64,000 nt of DNA from Hexactinellida sp. DTS-2022 (taxonomy: Eukaryota; Porifera; Hexactinellida), in the NCBI GenBank assembly GCA_028753945.1, contig JAPNXP010000002.1, positions 12,214,001 through 12,278,000 on the forward strand, written 5' to 3'. Shown one piece after another: positions 36,191-49,098 of this stretch (position 1 is the stretch's first letter; each line of letters opens with the position of its first letter). The notes under the pieces are model-generated. The model had not been told where the DNA came from. It worked only from the letters and a program-made list of their open reading frames with translations, and did no database searches. The translations under genes and the position numbers were made by a program.

Positions 36191-36870
36191 ACCGGTTGTT
36201 GTGTTTCTAGACTCAGTGCGAACTCCTTCCGAATGGAACGTTCTGTATGATTAAAGTGAGTTGCTAGAGTCTTGTCACTCCTGCTGTTTGGATTATGGGC
36301 CGCTGTGCAATGTATTTTTCATAGCTTGCCAGGTTTTTCTGACAAGTTACGGATGCCAGTGTGGCTGAACCCGGGCGGTGTGGTCATTGCGACAGGGCCG
36401 GATTAACCCATGGGCAACCGGGGCAACTGCCCCGGGTTCTCCACCACCAAAGTTGTACTTCATTTTTCACTGGACAATCATAGTGAAAGGAGTTAGGGGC
36501 CTCCACAACACGGGTTGCCCCATGGCCTCCGCCTCTGTTAATCCGGACCTGCATAGCGACCTGTCTTAAATGGTCATCCGGTCGGGCCGTCGGGGGATCT
36601 TTAATGGGCACCTCCCCTGGGCTGCAATGGACGGATAATTAAGTGGTTCGCCAGCCGTATGTAATCTTTGACCTACATGTTTCGGCCAGGGGGCATGGGG
36701 TGCGGTGGCTGCACCGGAGCTCGTACTCTAGCGCCTAGCCTCCGTGTCTCCTTCGTTCTCCCACGTTTAATGTTCGTTTGTTGTTTGTATTGGGGGATAG
36801 GTACGTTTCGGTCCTTGCACTCCTTCGGGAGCTCTGATATCCAGCCCTTTCACCATTTGAAAGGGATCAA

Positions 36871-36901
<31 letters not shown>

Positions 36902-36905
36902 ATCA
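36190..36905 (+). mobile_element. LINE-like 3' end with (TTA)n tail
   Basis: A relatively GC-rich, non-coding segment ends in ccatttgaaagggatcaaat followed by attattatt repeats, as in 3' ends of several LINE clades. No reverse-transcriptase sequence is present. The MITE at 36393-36551 is inserted in it. The class is uncertain; it could also be a SINE or processed fragment. Confidence 0.35.
36393..36551. mobile_element. hAT-type MITE, 159 bp
   Basis: Ends CAGGGCCGGATTAAC and GTTAATCCGGACCTG with flanks CATTGCGA (36385-36392) and CATAGCGA (36552-36559), one mismatch. Its inner sequence has gcaaccggggc/cgggttgccc inverted text. Confidence 0.88.
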
Positions 36906-36949
36906 ATAATATTTATATAAATACGAATTTGGATTTCAATTGAATGACC

Positions 36950-37055
36950 GAATCGGAGCTCAGGATGAGGATGTTTATAGGGAGCCTTGGGCCAGATAAA
37001 TACGCCTGGCGGGCTAGATCTGGACCGCGGGTCGGGGATTGCCGAACCCTGTAAC
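36950..37055. mobile_element. hAT end fragment
   Basis: The text ggaccgcgggtcggggattg followed by ccgaaccctg reads in reverse as CAGGGTTCGGCAATCCCCGA, a typical hAT terminus. No partner end or duplication was found. Confidence 0.45.
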
Positions 37056-37925
37056 TAGAAATATTTATAAACCAACCATTTGGATTTAGGAATACGTATG
37101 GATTGGATTATGGAATGGATATGGAATGTTAATTCTGGATGAGATGGATTATGGACTGGAATTGGGTTATGATTCCGATCCATTCGGAACCCTCTGCCCA
37201 CATAGTGTTAATTAAAAATAATAGGACAAATATTAGCAAATAACTTTCGTTAATACCAAACGCAAAAATTAGTGAATAATCCGAACAAGAAATAGTCGCT
37301 AGAATATACTATATATTCATATTTATTGTAACATAAATACAGTGGTATTTTGAGCACTCTGAAACTGTGGATCAAATCCTAAATTTTGGGCACAATATTC
37401 GTAAGCGAAATAGCAAGTCGCATTTGAAAATAATTTGCTGCCAATCGACAATGACATAAACAAATAACCTAAATTGGCGGGCAAAGGTATTTATCTAGAA
37501 AACCGAGCGAGCGACTTTTAGAACTCAAGCCCTACAGAAATGTAGGCTTTTTGGGATTTGACTGATTATTTCTTAAAAATAATTATAAATTAAGGAAAAA
37601 TTGGAGGTAATTATAAAGGTAATAGTGTTCTCCCCGGTAATTACGCCCATGCTAAAGTAGTCAGATCGCTATCAGAACAATTGCTATTAGACGAACATCT
37701 CTCTACAAGCCTACTTAGATTATAACTGAGAAATAAATTATATTTAAGGGTAGGACATGGGGGTTACAACCCAGAAATATTTTGGGATTTTGATTATTTT
37801 TAAATAAAGAACTGACATCTCAGAAGATGAGAACATGAAAATACAATCTAGATTCTAGATTAAAACACAGCAAATGCTGTAAAAGCCAGATTAGCTTAGA
37901 TAAATTCTGAAACATAAATAATTAA
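37056..37925. other. Intergenic, no gene seen
   Basis: Contains a short run of tggatta/tggaatgga repeats (37080-37190) and otherwise AT-rich sequence without coding signals. Confidence 0.25.
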
Positions 37926-37932
37926 CTAATAC

Positions 37933-38349
37933 CAGGGAGTTCTTTAATATAGGGACTGTAAACTTCGTTTTACGGTAAATTAGCGTAGGCCTAAAACAGT
38001 ATTGTTACTTATTGATATCCCGTAATCCGCTAATGTTAGACATATGAAATGTATTATTGTCGTATAGGAAGTCATATTTTGGGAGTCCAACGGTCATATT
38101 GGTCTTTCGAAAATATCTGTGGAATGTAAGTTATCCGATGTTCACACCTTTCCATATATGGTAATATTGTTTAAATCTCGAGATTATAATCCCATACTCT
38201 TCAGAGTATGGGATTATTTATGACAATAATACATTTCCTGTGTTTAGCATAGCGGATTACGGGATATCAATAAGTAACAATACTGTTTTAGGCCTACGCT
38301 AATTTTACCGTAAAACGAAGTTTACAGTCCCTATATTAAAGAAACCCTG
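37933..38349. mobile_element. Long-TIR MITE, 417 bp
   Basis: Terminal inverted repeats of ~95 bp: the left contains tttaatatagggactgtaaa and gtaggcctaaaacagtattg, and the right has their complements (caatactgttttaggcctac, tttacagtccctatattaaa). Outermost bases CAGGG/CCCTG. The 7-bp CTAATAC occurs on both sides (37926-37932, 38350-38356). A smaller hairpin (aatcccatactc/gagtatgggatt) sits in the centre. Confidence 0.8.
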
Positions 38350-38384
38350 CTAATACTAATACACGTTTGTATTTAATAAGGAAC

Positions 38385-38765
38385 CCTAATTCAAACTTCA
38401 GGCTGAAGTTCCTTATTTTTTTTGCCAATTTCAGCCTCAAAGTTCCTTATTGGTTCCTTATTTTCTTGGGCTCAAATATTGCTTAGTAAGAAGGTACCTA
38501 CGTATTCAATTACTTAATTAACTGATTATTAACATTTTAACATTGTAACGTGTGTATTTAGCTTTTACATGTGGCTTGATGAGTTTAAAGTAGTATTTGA
38601 AGATGATACAATTGATTATATATCAAAGAAAGATATAGACGATGTTGAATTATTCTTGATAAATTAATAAATGATACTATGATAGGTATATTATTTATGG
38701 TTTTATAATCTCAGGCTGGGCAGTTCCTTAAGAATTCCTTAATTTTTTGCCAATTCTCAGCCTGG
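38385..38765. repeat. Repeated caggctg...gttccttatt motif block
   Basis: Three diverged copies of a segment with gttccttattttttttgcca followed by attctcagcctg are seen near 38390-38460 and 38715-38763. They may be the ends of one decayed element. Confidence 0.35.
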
Positions 38766-38823
38766 AGGGGATACTAACCGAGTTATCTTGTACCCAACAA
38801 GATAACTCGGTTAGTATCCCCTC
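38765..38823. repeat. Perfect 27-bp-arm palindrome
   Basis: Arms 38765-38791 and 38797-38823 are exact complements (gaggggatactaaccgagtt outer half) around accca. The same actaaccgagtt text recurs singly at ~38868 and at 51906-51917, where it forms the end of a TA-flanked MITE. Confidence 0.9.
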
Positions 38824-39025
38824 GGTAGAGACAAATTTGTACGCATTATCCGAGTGTACGTACTAACCGAGTTGACACTCCATAGATATTGAGTCAAACC
38901 CGAACGTCTGGAAACTCTAACACACGGCATAAACTTGGAAGATGTCACTGCTGTCACCAGTGGCACGGACACTTATATATACGGACGTGACACTCATATG
39001 ACGATAAAATTTGGATGGGCCTAAT

Positions 39026-39224
39026 CAGGGTTTGATACATAAATTTTTCCTGGGGTGGGGGGAAACTTTCCTAGAAACAGACTGTTCCCTTGGATAAAGG
39101 AGCAGCATATACATGTATATGCCAAAATAAGACAATTCCTGTGTTGGGGGCATCCTTCCTTGGGGGGGGGGACTTTTGTGGGGGGGGGGGAATCCTGGGC
39201 CCACCCCCTCTGTATCACACCCTG
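39026..39224. mobile_element. Short inverted-repeat element, 199 bp
   Basis: Ends CAGGGTTTGATACA and TGTATCACACCCTG with CTAAT on both sides (39021-39025, 39225-39229). hAT-like ends but a 5-bp flank repeat, so family assignment is tentative. Contains long G runs (39157-39190). Confidence 0.7.
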
Positions 39225-39229
39225 CTAAT

Positions 39230-40150
39230 TCGATCGTTCACAACTTCTGCTTTACTTTGAATTTTTGTGAATTTTTTGTGTCTAAATGCAAAGAAATCTT
39301 TCGAAAAAATTATATATGCTATTAAATTTCTAGTTTGGCATTATTCTACATCACTTCTGGTCATTTTTGTAAATAAGTCGAAAATATTTAAAGTTCGCCG
39401 ATTTCACACAGATTGTGTACACGCATATAATTTGTTTCTTGGATGCGGATTTTCATATATTCACTTTTTCGCATTCCTAGACATTGTATATGATGAATTT
39501 GAGCCGTGTAAACCCTAAAAATATACTAAAGACACAAAACCTGAGTTTGGTGTCCTTTATATAATTTTTCATAATCGAAAACAATAGATTTCCGAACTGC
39601 ACGTCCAATATCCAGAACAGGGTATATTATAAGCCCATTTTTTTATTCCAAGCCCATTTTTTTATTCCTATTTTCATTTTTTTACTCCCTTGAATAGTGA
39701 GTTTTTATCGTCTGATATCCATTTCAATATTCCATTTCTACCGAAAATCCATTTTTTTATTCCACGAAAACAATAAAAAACATTTTTTTATTCCTTATCA
39801 AATACACTGATCCAGAATTGCGACTATGCTAAATTTTTCCAAATGTTAATTTAAAAAATCAAAATAAATTAAGATAGTAGAAATTACTTCACAAAATGGA
39901 TAAGAAAATATAGAAATTAGATTCAATAAGAAAATCATAGTAAATGGTGGAATAAGGCTCGACCCACACCTTTAAAAATTTATGTTTATTCTGTTCCATT
40001 GTTATATCAGTGAAAGCCTTATCTATAATGATCACAATTAGACTATGAAAGCTGATTTCGAATAACATTGACTCGAGTGATTTAGTATAATGAAAATTGC
40101 GTAGTATTAAATTCCTATACCCGATGATTTTATGTGCGCCCAATCAGAAA
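39230..40150. other. Intergenic with short tttttttattcc repeats
   Basis: No gene. Positions 39630-39810 repeat ccatttttttattcc about five times with spacers, similar in style to the repeat-bearing ends of the MULEs here, but without a partner. Confidence 0.3.
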
Positions 40151-43100
40151 GAAAATCCAAAATTGCACCCTGTGCCGAAACATGTTCCTTTGATAGCATT
40201 ATATTTTGGGTGTGGTTTATAGATAGTGCCTCCAAAGGAACATGCTGTCGGCACAGGCTGCAATTTTGAATTTCTTTTCGTCATGTCATCATCACCAAGA
40301 AGGTATTAAATTATTTCAGAAAGGTGTTTAGAAAGGCAACGAGCCTTAGAGTGGTGGAAGTTTCGTTTTAGCTCACTTCATTTTAGAGATATTCGAGTTT
40401 CAGTAGAATATAATATGTGATGACTCAGCATTTTTGATGTGCGTGTTGGGTGATCTCCCAAAAACAAACCGACCCATTTGAATTATATAATTCACAAAAT
40501 TGTGAAAACACATTTTTTTACGATGTCATGAACACCTCAAGGTGTCAAGATCCATTTGTAGAGGTGCTACGTGGCATAAGGACCAATTGATAAATTGGAA
40601 GTTTGTCTCTATCTTCTATAATCTCTGAGATTAATGAAATTTAGCAAATTAGTAAAAATAATTATTAATAAAATTAATAATTTAACACCATTATTATATA
40701 CAACAAAATTAATTAATTTCAATTATTTGCAATAATTCTTAATTTAAATTCAATTTCACTATAATATTTGAATTCAGCGCACTCGAAAACCCCAATAATC
40801 TAATTCGAACCGTCTCTATAAGTTAAACACAGAGCGAATAAATTAGATTTAAGGGAATCCTTATATAGAGCTGAGCTTTGTAGAGTAATAAAAGCCCAGG
40901 CTTGCTTTCTAAAAGTCAATTTCAAACTCTGGAAAAAAACTGACCATTCTCAGTGCCTGAATACACATAGTGAAAAACTGAACTCCACTAGAGCTGAGCT
41001 CTATATAAATAATCTTTAGATTTAAATATGTCATGTATCCATTGTGCAATAATATTTTCGCAGAAATAAATGTAATCACATAATCTGTCGTTGTTATGGA
41101 ATGTAACATCTTAGTTTTCAATTGGAAAATAGAAGCCTACTCTATCTCACAAGTTGAATCAATATAAAAATAACGAGTTGAAACAATAGAATTAGATTTA
41201 ACACTTTCATTTGAACTGAAGTGATAGTAAAACAAAGGGAATTTGCAACTCAATTTTGGCACAAACGAAACCCAATTTAAAAATTCGTGCACTGTGAAAA
41301 GGTGTAGAATTTAATTTTCTATCGAATGCATATAAATTAAATATTCGCGAACTATTTATTGTTCTTTTTCTAACATTAAACAGGTGCAAAAATATTTAAT
41401 CAGAAATCGTGATCCCAGGTGCACATCTGTAACCCATGAGACACCTGCCCTGAAAATTTGGGCTCTTAGTTAATAAAACTCTGTTCTGTAGAGAGGATAC
41501 GGAAGGATAATAATAATAATATACCAAATCACTAAGACGAAGGTGAGGGCAGGGTAACGTCTACGGAGAAATAAAATCCAAAATTGCAGCTTGCAGCCTG
41601 TGCCGAAGCATGTTCCTTTGGTGGCACTATATTTGTTGGTTGTTTATTGATAGTGCCTCCAAAGGAACATGCTGTCGGCACAGGCTGCAATTTTGGATTT
41701 TTTCGCCATGTCATCATCACTATGAAGGTGTTAAATTGTTTCAGAAAGGTGTTTCATGAGGCAACGACCCTTAGTGAGTTGGAAGTCTCCATTTAGCTCA
41801 CTTTATTTGAGAGATATTCAAGTTTCAGTAGAATATAATCTGTGATGCTCTCAGCATTTTTTAAGTGCGTGTTGGGTGTTCGCCCAACTCCAACCAACCC
41901 ATGCGAATTATTTAATTCACAAAATTGTAAAAATACATTTTTTTGACGATGCAAGGTGTCAAGATCCACTTGTATAGGTGGTAGGTGCCATAAGGACCAA
42001 TTGATAAATTTAAAGTTTGTTTCTATCTTATATCATTTCTGAGATTAATGAAATTTAGATAATTAGTATAAATATTTAATTAATCTATTAATAATTTAAC
42101 ACCAATATTATGTACATCAAAATAAATTAAGTTCAATTATTTGCAATAATTATTAATCTAAATTGAATTTCACTATCATATTTGAATTCAGCGCACTCGA
42201 TAACCCCAATAATCTATTTGGAACCATCTCTATACGTTAAACACAGAGCAAATAATTAGAATTAAATATGTCATGTTTCCATTGTTCAAGAATATTCTAA
42301 GCAGAAATAAATATAATCAAATAATCTGTCTTTGTTATGGAATGTAGAATCTAAGTTTTCAATTGGAAAATAGAAGCCTACTCGATCTCACAAGTTGAAT
42401 CAATATAATAATCACAAGTTGAAACAATAGAATTAGATTTAACACTTTCAATTGATCTGAAGTGTTAGTAAACAAAGAAATTTCAACCCCCATTTATGGC
42501 ATGAATTACCAATTCTAAAAATAAAAATTTTTTCCATCAGACGCAGAATTTTATCGTGAATCCAATAGTGAAAAAAATTGTGGCTTTAATATAACATTTT
42601 TTGAGTTAAGAACCAGACAAATTTTGAAAGGTGTTAAAAATTTGCAAAAAATTTGTTAATAAAAAATCTTAACCCCAGGTGCACATCTGTAACCCATGAG
42701 ACACCCATCCTAAAAATTTGGGCTTCTAGTTGACTAAACTCTGTTGTGTGTAGAGGATACGGACTAATAAAAAAATCCAAAATTGCAGCCTGTGCCGACG
42801 CATGATCCTTTGGTGACACTATATTTTGTTGTTGGTTTATTGATAGTGCCTCCAAAGGAACATGCTGTCGGCACAGGCTGCAATTTTGGATTTTTTTTTC
42901 GCCATGTCATCATCACTATGAAGGTGTTAAATTATTTCAGAAAGGTGTTTCAGAAGGCAACGACCCTTTAGAGTGGTGGAAGTTTCCATTCAGCTCACTT
43001 CATTAAAGAGATATTCAAGTTTCAGTAGAATATAATCTGTAATGACTCAGCATTTTTTAAGTGGGTGTTGGGTCATCACCCAACATTAACTAACCCATTT

Positions 43101-43438
43101 TAAATATCGAATTAACAAAATTGTAAATACACATTTTTTAACGATGTAATCATCACCTCAAGGTGTCAAGACCCACTTGTATAGGTGGCACGTGTCATAA
43201 GGACCAATTGATATATTGAAAGTTTGTTTCTATCTTCTATGATCTCTGAGATTTATGATATTTAATTAATTAGTATAAATAATTATTAATATTATTTATA
43301 ATATGACACCAATTTCAATGTCAACATACAATTATTAAGTTCAATTATTTTGTCATAAATAATTAATTAATTAATTTATCTATCAAATTTCAATTCCGCA
43401 CACTCGATAACCTCTAATATACAAATTGGAAGCTTCTA

Positions 43439-45217
43439 TCTATATATTAAAAGCGGAATTGTTGTTTGTGTGTGTGTGTGTGTGTTTGGATGTTTGTCCG
43501 TAATTAATTGGAAAGACTACGAGTCCCAGTAAGCTGAAAATTTGTATACAGGGGTAATTTTGTACTGCGACAACGATCTATTGGTTTTTGAAACAAAATA
43601 ACGGGATTATGACGTCACAGTTGCGAAAAACAGATATTTTGTACTAGCTTCCCAATTTTGCTCCGATCTGTAGAAAATTCAAATCATTAGACGTACACTA
43701 AATTTCTACACCTGATAGCAGTTCACGAATTCCCATTTTACTTCTGATTGTGACACAGTTAATTAATTAGTCCCTGCACTAATCGACCATAAATAGTGTA
43801 TCGTACCAACACAGGTATAGCAAAGTGCAAGTGTGTGTTTGTGTGTTTGTGTGTCCAGAATTAATAGGAAAGACTACGAGTCCTAGAAAGCTGAAAATTG
43901 GCATGCAGGGGTAACTTTACACGCTGACAACGATCTATTGGTTTTCTAAGCTAAATAACGGGATTATGACGTCACAAACGCACATATTTGGGAATAATTC
44001 ATTCAGTTTTTATTCGATTCGCCCACAATTTTCGATAATAACACAACATGCAATGAGACACACGTATACCAATTTATGGGAATGTGACGTCACGTAGGAA
44101 CTAATTTGGATACAGCTCTTACAAATTTTGTTTTAATGGACAAATAATTTTGTCACATTATAAAACAGAATGTATTGCATGTCTCTAGAAATTTTATAAT
44201 TTTCGCTTTTACTCTGAGCCAGGCAATAACAAAAATGTAACCTCCAATTGCTGCATCATTGCATATATTGAGGTTTGATCGATTTAATCTTCACCTACAA
44301 TATTTCCGAAATTGCATACTTGATTAATCCAGTTTGGCTTCCATCAGTTTGTTTCTATTCGTGATGTATTTAGATTACGTCAATGACATAAGTATGCTTA
44401 ATATTACTATCAATCTGATTTGTTTTGTTAACAAGAATGCGCGCTTAGAGTCTCTAATGCATTGTTTATTTATTACACCTATATTGGCTTCTACGTATAA
44501 TAAGACTATCAATGGATTTCTACTAGAAATGAATTAAGTTAATTAAGTAATCTAAGATTTTGGTTCTGCTTAACGATGAGATTTATTATGTTAATTATTC
44601 CTATCAATTAAATTAAATAATTCACTAACCCAGCTCCTACAAAATATATATAGTTATGGAGGGATGTATAAATGTTTATTACTATTAAATCAAATAGTTT
44701 GCAACCCTGAATGTACCTCTGCATAATAATGGTTTAATGGTGAGAATAAGACCGCGAAGCGGTCTTATTCTCATCTTTAAACCATTATTATGCAGAGATT
44801 AAATCCAGAGTTGGTAAATTACTTTGCAATTTACTGAAATTAACTAATTGCGTATAATTTACCAACACATGTCTCAATTTATTTGAGCTAACAAGCTAAC
44901 GTTTTAATATAGCTGAACGAGCTACCATTAAGAATTATTGAGCTATTAATTAACTAATAATTATTAACTAATGAGCAATGAGAATAACTTACAAACATAA
45001 TTTCCCAAAACAAATTACAGTAACTAATCAAAACCAAAAATGAATTTTAGGCACTGCACAGGTGAACTCATCATTAATATTATTGCTTTTGGGGAGGGAA
45101 AGGCCGCGAAGCGGCCGTAATTGTATTGCGTAGTGCCTAAGACAAACGAACAAAAGTCGCGAAGCGACTTTTGTGAGAGAGTGATCCGTCGCGAAGCGAC
45201 CGAGACCGAAGGGCTCG
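43439..45217 (+). mobile_element. Helitron, non-autonomous, 1,779 bp
   Basis: 5' end TCTATATATTAAAAGCGG, preceded by A. 3' end is a gtcgcgaagcgac hairpin ten bases before GGGCTCG, followed by T. The array around it is uninterrupted when it is removed, so there is no target duplication: Helitron-like insertion between A and T. The terminal four bases are CTCG rather than the usual CTRR. Inside are a second copy of the 5' region (gtgtgtttgtgtg, then ggaaagactacgagtcc at 43504 and 43869), a palindrome (44717-44797) and no helicase or Rep gene. Confidence 0.85.
44717..44797. repeat. 81-bp near-perfect palindrome in the Helitron
   Basis: Outer arms ctctgcataataatggttta / taaaccattattatgcagag and inner arms gagaataagaccgc / gcggtcttattctc surround a gaa centre; only a few bases between them do not pair. 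It could form a strong cruciform. Confidence 0.9.
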
Positions 45218-45744
45218 TATAAGTTAAATACAAACTGAATTACTTATAATTAATTACGTCAGTATATTAACAGTGCAAGAGTATTCTTGCAGAAGGAAAT
45301 ATAATCACATAATCTGTCGTTGTTATGGAATGTAGAATCTTAGTTTTCAATTGGAAAATAGAAGCCTACTCGATCTCACAAGTTGAATCAATATAATAAT
45401 AACGAGTTGAAACAATAGAATTAGATTTAACACTTTCAATTGAACTGAAGTGTTAGTAAACAAAGGAAACTTGCAACTCAATTGTGGCACAAACTAAGTA
45501 CAATTTGAAAATTCGTGCACTGTGAAAAGGTGTAGAATTTAATTCTCTATCGAATGCATATAAATTTAATTTTCGGGTACTATTTATTGTTCCTGTTTCA
45601 ATATTAAACAGGTGCAAAAATGTGTCCAAAAAAATGTAGTAAAAAATCGTGACCCCAGGTGCACATCTGTAACCCATGAGACACATATCCTGAAAATTTG
45701 GGCTCTTAGTTAATTAAACTCTGTTCTGTGGAGAGGATACGGAT

Positions 45745-46500
<756 letters not shown>

Positions 46501-46504
46501 TCAA

Positions 46505-47045
46505 GAGTTGTTTAGCATTTGGATTTTATCTATGTATACTAACAAATAGCTGCAGACTCTTTGATGTGAATTCATATTCACAATATTGTTCAGTAACGCT
46601 TCAAAGTGAACCAATAATTTTCATTTAGTGTGAATATCGTAACTGCCTGCAGAGCTTGATCTATATGCCTGAAGTCTAAAATTACTAAATACATTTAAGA
46701 ATTTTTCTCAAATGGGCGCAAGCATGTATAGGTTTTGACTTTGGAGAAAAATATCTGTTTATATATATTATAATACAGTTTCCCTATAAATATACACTTC
46801 ATTCAGTTGGAATCTTATATAGTGGTCATATAACAATGTTAACTAAGTAATATTATGCAATGGTTTAATCTTAAGTTATGTAGTATTAAGCAATACAAAT
46901 CGATATTTCTGCTATAAATTGGGACGAAATCCCCACCAAATTTTGTATTACGTCAGTGGCGCAAGGTGGCATATTTCCTAAAGTATTTGGAATTTCTGGA
47001 TGAAATTCCTGTGAATATGCCCCATCTATAGAGAATGCGGAATAT
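46505..47045. other. Intergenic, no gene seen
   Basis: AT-rich, unrecognised. A cagtggcgcaaggtgg motif at ~46953 resembles a hAT terminus but has no partner. Confidence 0.25.
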
Positions 47046-47049
47046 GCCA

Positions 47050-47352
47050 GGCTTGGACCGGGTCAAGATTTCATGACCCGGTGACCTGGTCGACCCGGTA
47101 AGCTCAGACCCGGCTGACCCTGTAAATTTTTACCCGGTGACCCGGATATGTAAGTATCAGTGACCAGCGATACCAAAGAAATTTAAATTGAAGTACTATG
47201 TCTCATAAATATTAAATGAATTACTATATTAGATGAATCTTTCTGAGTTATAATTCTACAAACCAATAAAATTTAATTAGCATTACTGTGAAGAATCGGG
47301 TAAAATCATAATTAAGTGACCCGGTTGACCCGGTGACCCAGTCCAAGCCGGA
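47050..47352. repeat. hAT-MITE-like inverted repeat (ccggtgaccc-rich)
   Basis: CAGGCTTGGACCGGGTCA on the left and tgacccagtccaagcc on the right are complementary. Repeated gacccgg/ccgggtc motifs occur at both ends. No target duplication was found. Confidence 0.55.
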
Positions 47353-47382
47353 CCCGTTAGTGACCCGGAGTTTTAGCGAATA

Positions 47383-47475
47383 CGAGCCCTTTCGGTCTCG
47401 GTCGCGTAGCGACAGATCGGTGCTACGCACCTCAAGTTAACAACGCTATGCGGCCTTACTCCTCACTAAACTTAC
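47383..47475 (-). mobile_element. Helitron 3' end, reverse orientation
   Basis: The complement of cgagccctttcggtctcggt followed by the cgcgtagcg hairpin matches the 3' ends at 22923, 26282 and 45217. The base beyond the terminus is A on this strand (T on the Helitron strand). The 5' end was not located. Confidence 0.6.
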
Positions 47476-47604
47476 TAAGTAATAAATATATTTTTTTATT
47501 GGCTTGGTCTTTTTTAATTGACACTATTCTGGCACCAATGATTAGTTACTTGAAACTTACTTCAACTTAAGAAAGTGAAAAGTAAAGTGAAAGTTGGGAC
47601 AAAT

Positions 47605-48152
47605 CAGAGATGCAGCGGTCCGGAAATTTCATGGACCGGACCGGACCGTCATGATTTTTTCTGGACAGTCCGGACCGGTCCAGACCGTATGATCAAAATA
47701 TTGGATCGGTCTGGACCGGTCCAGACCGATGAACCGGTCCAGACCGATGTACTGGTCCAGACCGATGTACTGGTCCAGACCGTTATATCCCTTATTTGGA
47801 CCGTTACAGACCGCAAAGTAGGGTGGATAATTATATCCACTTGTGTTTATAAGATACTTATTACTTATGTGCTTGTAAACAATGGGTAATAACGGATTTG
47901 AGCCCGATCGCTTGTCCAATCTAGGATGAGTCCAGACCGATGAACGGTCCAGACCGATGAACGGTCCAGACCGTTGAACCGGTCCAGACCGATGGACCGG
48001 TTCAGACCGATGAACGGTCCAGACCGTTATATCGTTAATTTGGACCGGTCCAGACCGCACTTGAAAACAAACAGACCGGACCGACCTGAGACCGGTCGGT
48101 CCGGTCCGGTTCCGGTCTGGACCGCAGTCCGGTCCAGACCGCTGCATCTCTG
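47605..48152. mobile_element. hAT-type non-autonomous element, 548 bp, exact 8-bp TSD
   Basis: Ends CAGAGATGCAGCGGTCCGG and complement, flanked by GGACAAAT (47597-47604, 48153-48160). Both halves are filled with ggtccagaccgatgaac-type repeats. A shorter copy of the same family lies at 54948-55346. Open frames through these repeats are not genes. Confidence 0.92.
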
Positions 48153-48396
48153 GGACAAATCTATTTATACCCCTAACCCCAAGTCGTGTTGGAGTTTTAC
48201 GTAATAAATTAATAAGATAAATTTGTACTGTAACTTTAGTATTTAAATAGGGTATGTTCTAGAACTTTTATGGTACAGGAATTAGTTAGTTATTAATTCA
48301 TTAATACTTTAGTCATTATTTCTTAATATTAATTAGTTCTCTTAACTTTGGTATGTTACGATTTTAGGATGGAGAATTTCTGGAATTAATAGCGAG

Positions 48397-48580
48397 CAGG
48401 GGTGGATCTAGAGTGGGGGTGCGGGGGGTGTACACCCGCCCCAAAATTTCATTCTATTTTGAATTGTAGTCCTATTTTGTTGAACACTTGGCCGATAATA
48501 TTTAATTTAAAAAACTCATCCAAAATTTTCACACCCCCAAACTACACCCATCCAAAATTTGCGCCCCCCCCCAAAACCAT
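48397..48580. mobile_element. Decayed relative of the MITE at 2155-2362
   Basis: Left end CAGGGGTGGATCTAG matches, and the interior (tgaattgtagtcctattttg, atccaaaattttc) matches that MITE in reverse orientation. The right end is missing. Confidence 0.65.
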
Positions 48581-48836
48581 TTGACAATATTTCTTAAGTG
48601 GGGGTTGTCACTAGTGCGAATTTTCTAAGTTGTCATTAGTTCCACTGATATTTCATAGAGTTGTCATTAGTTCTACTGATATTTCATAGAGTTGTCATTA
48701 GTTCTACTAAAGAGTAGTGGAAATAATAATATTAAATTAACTAATAATATTTGAAATCGATTCTCAATTGGAGAACGGCATGTTGGACAGGGATTTCCAA
48801 GTTCTTCAATTCTTTTACTGTATTGCATCCTGTACA

Positions 48837-49098
48837 CATGGGCGTAAACTTCATCAAAATACCCATGGTGCCACGGCACTTGTTCATTCCCCAGTTATAT
48901 ATTTTTCTGGATAACTATTCATTTTGTGTTTTTGTGTGTCTTAATTTTTAAAAATTATTTAGCTCGCCATCTGCTAAATTAAGTTTGTGGGGTTAATTTC
49001 GTTTTGAAAATGCCAGGGTGCCAGAAACCTTTGGCACCATGGCATCACAGCCGTCAGGGTGCTAGGCACCCGCCGCACACCCCAAGTTTACGCCCCTG
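48837..49098. mobile_element. hAT-type MITE, 262 bp, exact 8-bp TSD
   Basis: Ends CATGGGCGTAAACTT and AAGTTTACGCCCCTG with CCTGTACA at 48829-48836 and 49099-49106. It splits the RING finger of MULE-2; the Cys ligands continue on the other side. Confidence 0.92.

Larger units (their letters stand above)
40154..45740 (+). repeat. Hairpin-bearing tandem array 2 (3 hairpins), split by a Helitron
   Basis: Same repeat family as 2500-12172, same orientation. Hairpins at 40154-40272, 41575-41699 and 42774-42892; spacings 1,421 and 1,199 bp, which match two of the classes in array 1. Array sequence stops at 43438 and resumes at 45218 around an inserted Helitron. Compared with the equivalent text at 5384 (catctatataag), nothing is lost or duplicated. 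The last block A (45580-45740) leads into minisatellite cluster 2 instead of a hairpin. Confidence 0.85.

Noticed and set aside
47575-48204. Several open frames of up to 172 codons
   Set aside because: They read through the ggtccagaccg repeats of a hAT-type element with exact 8-bp flanks.
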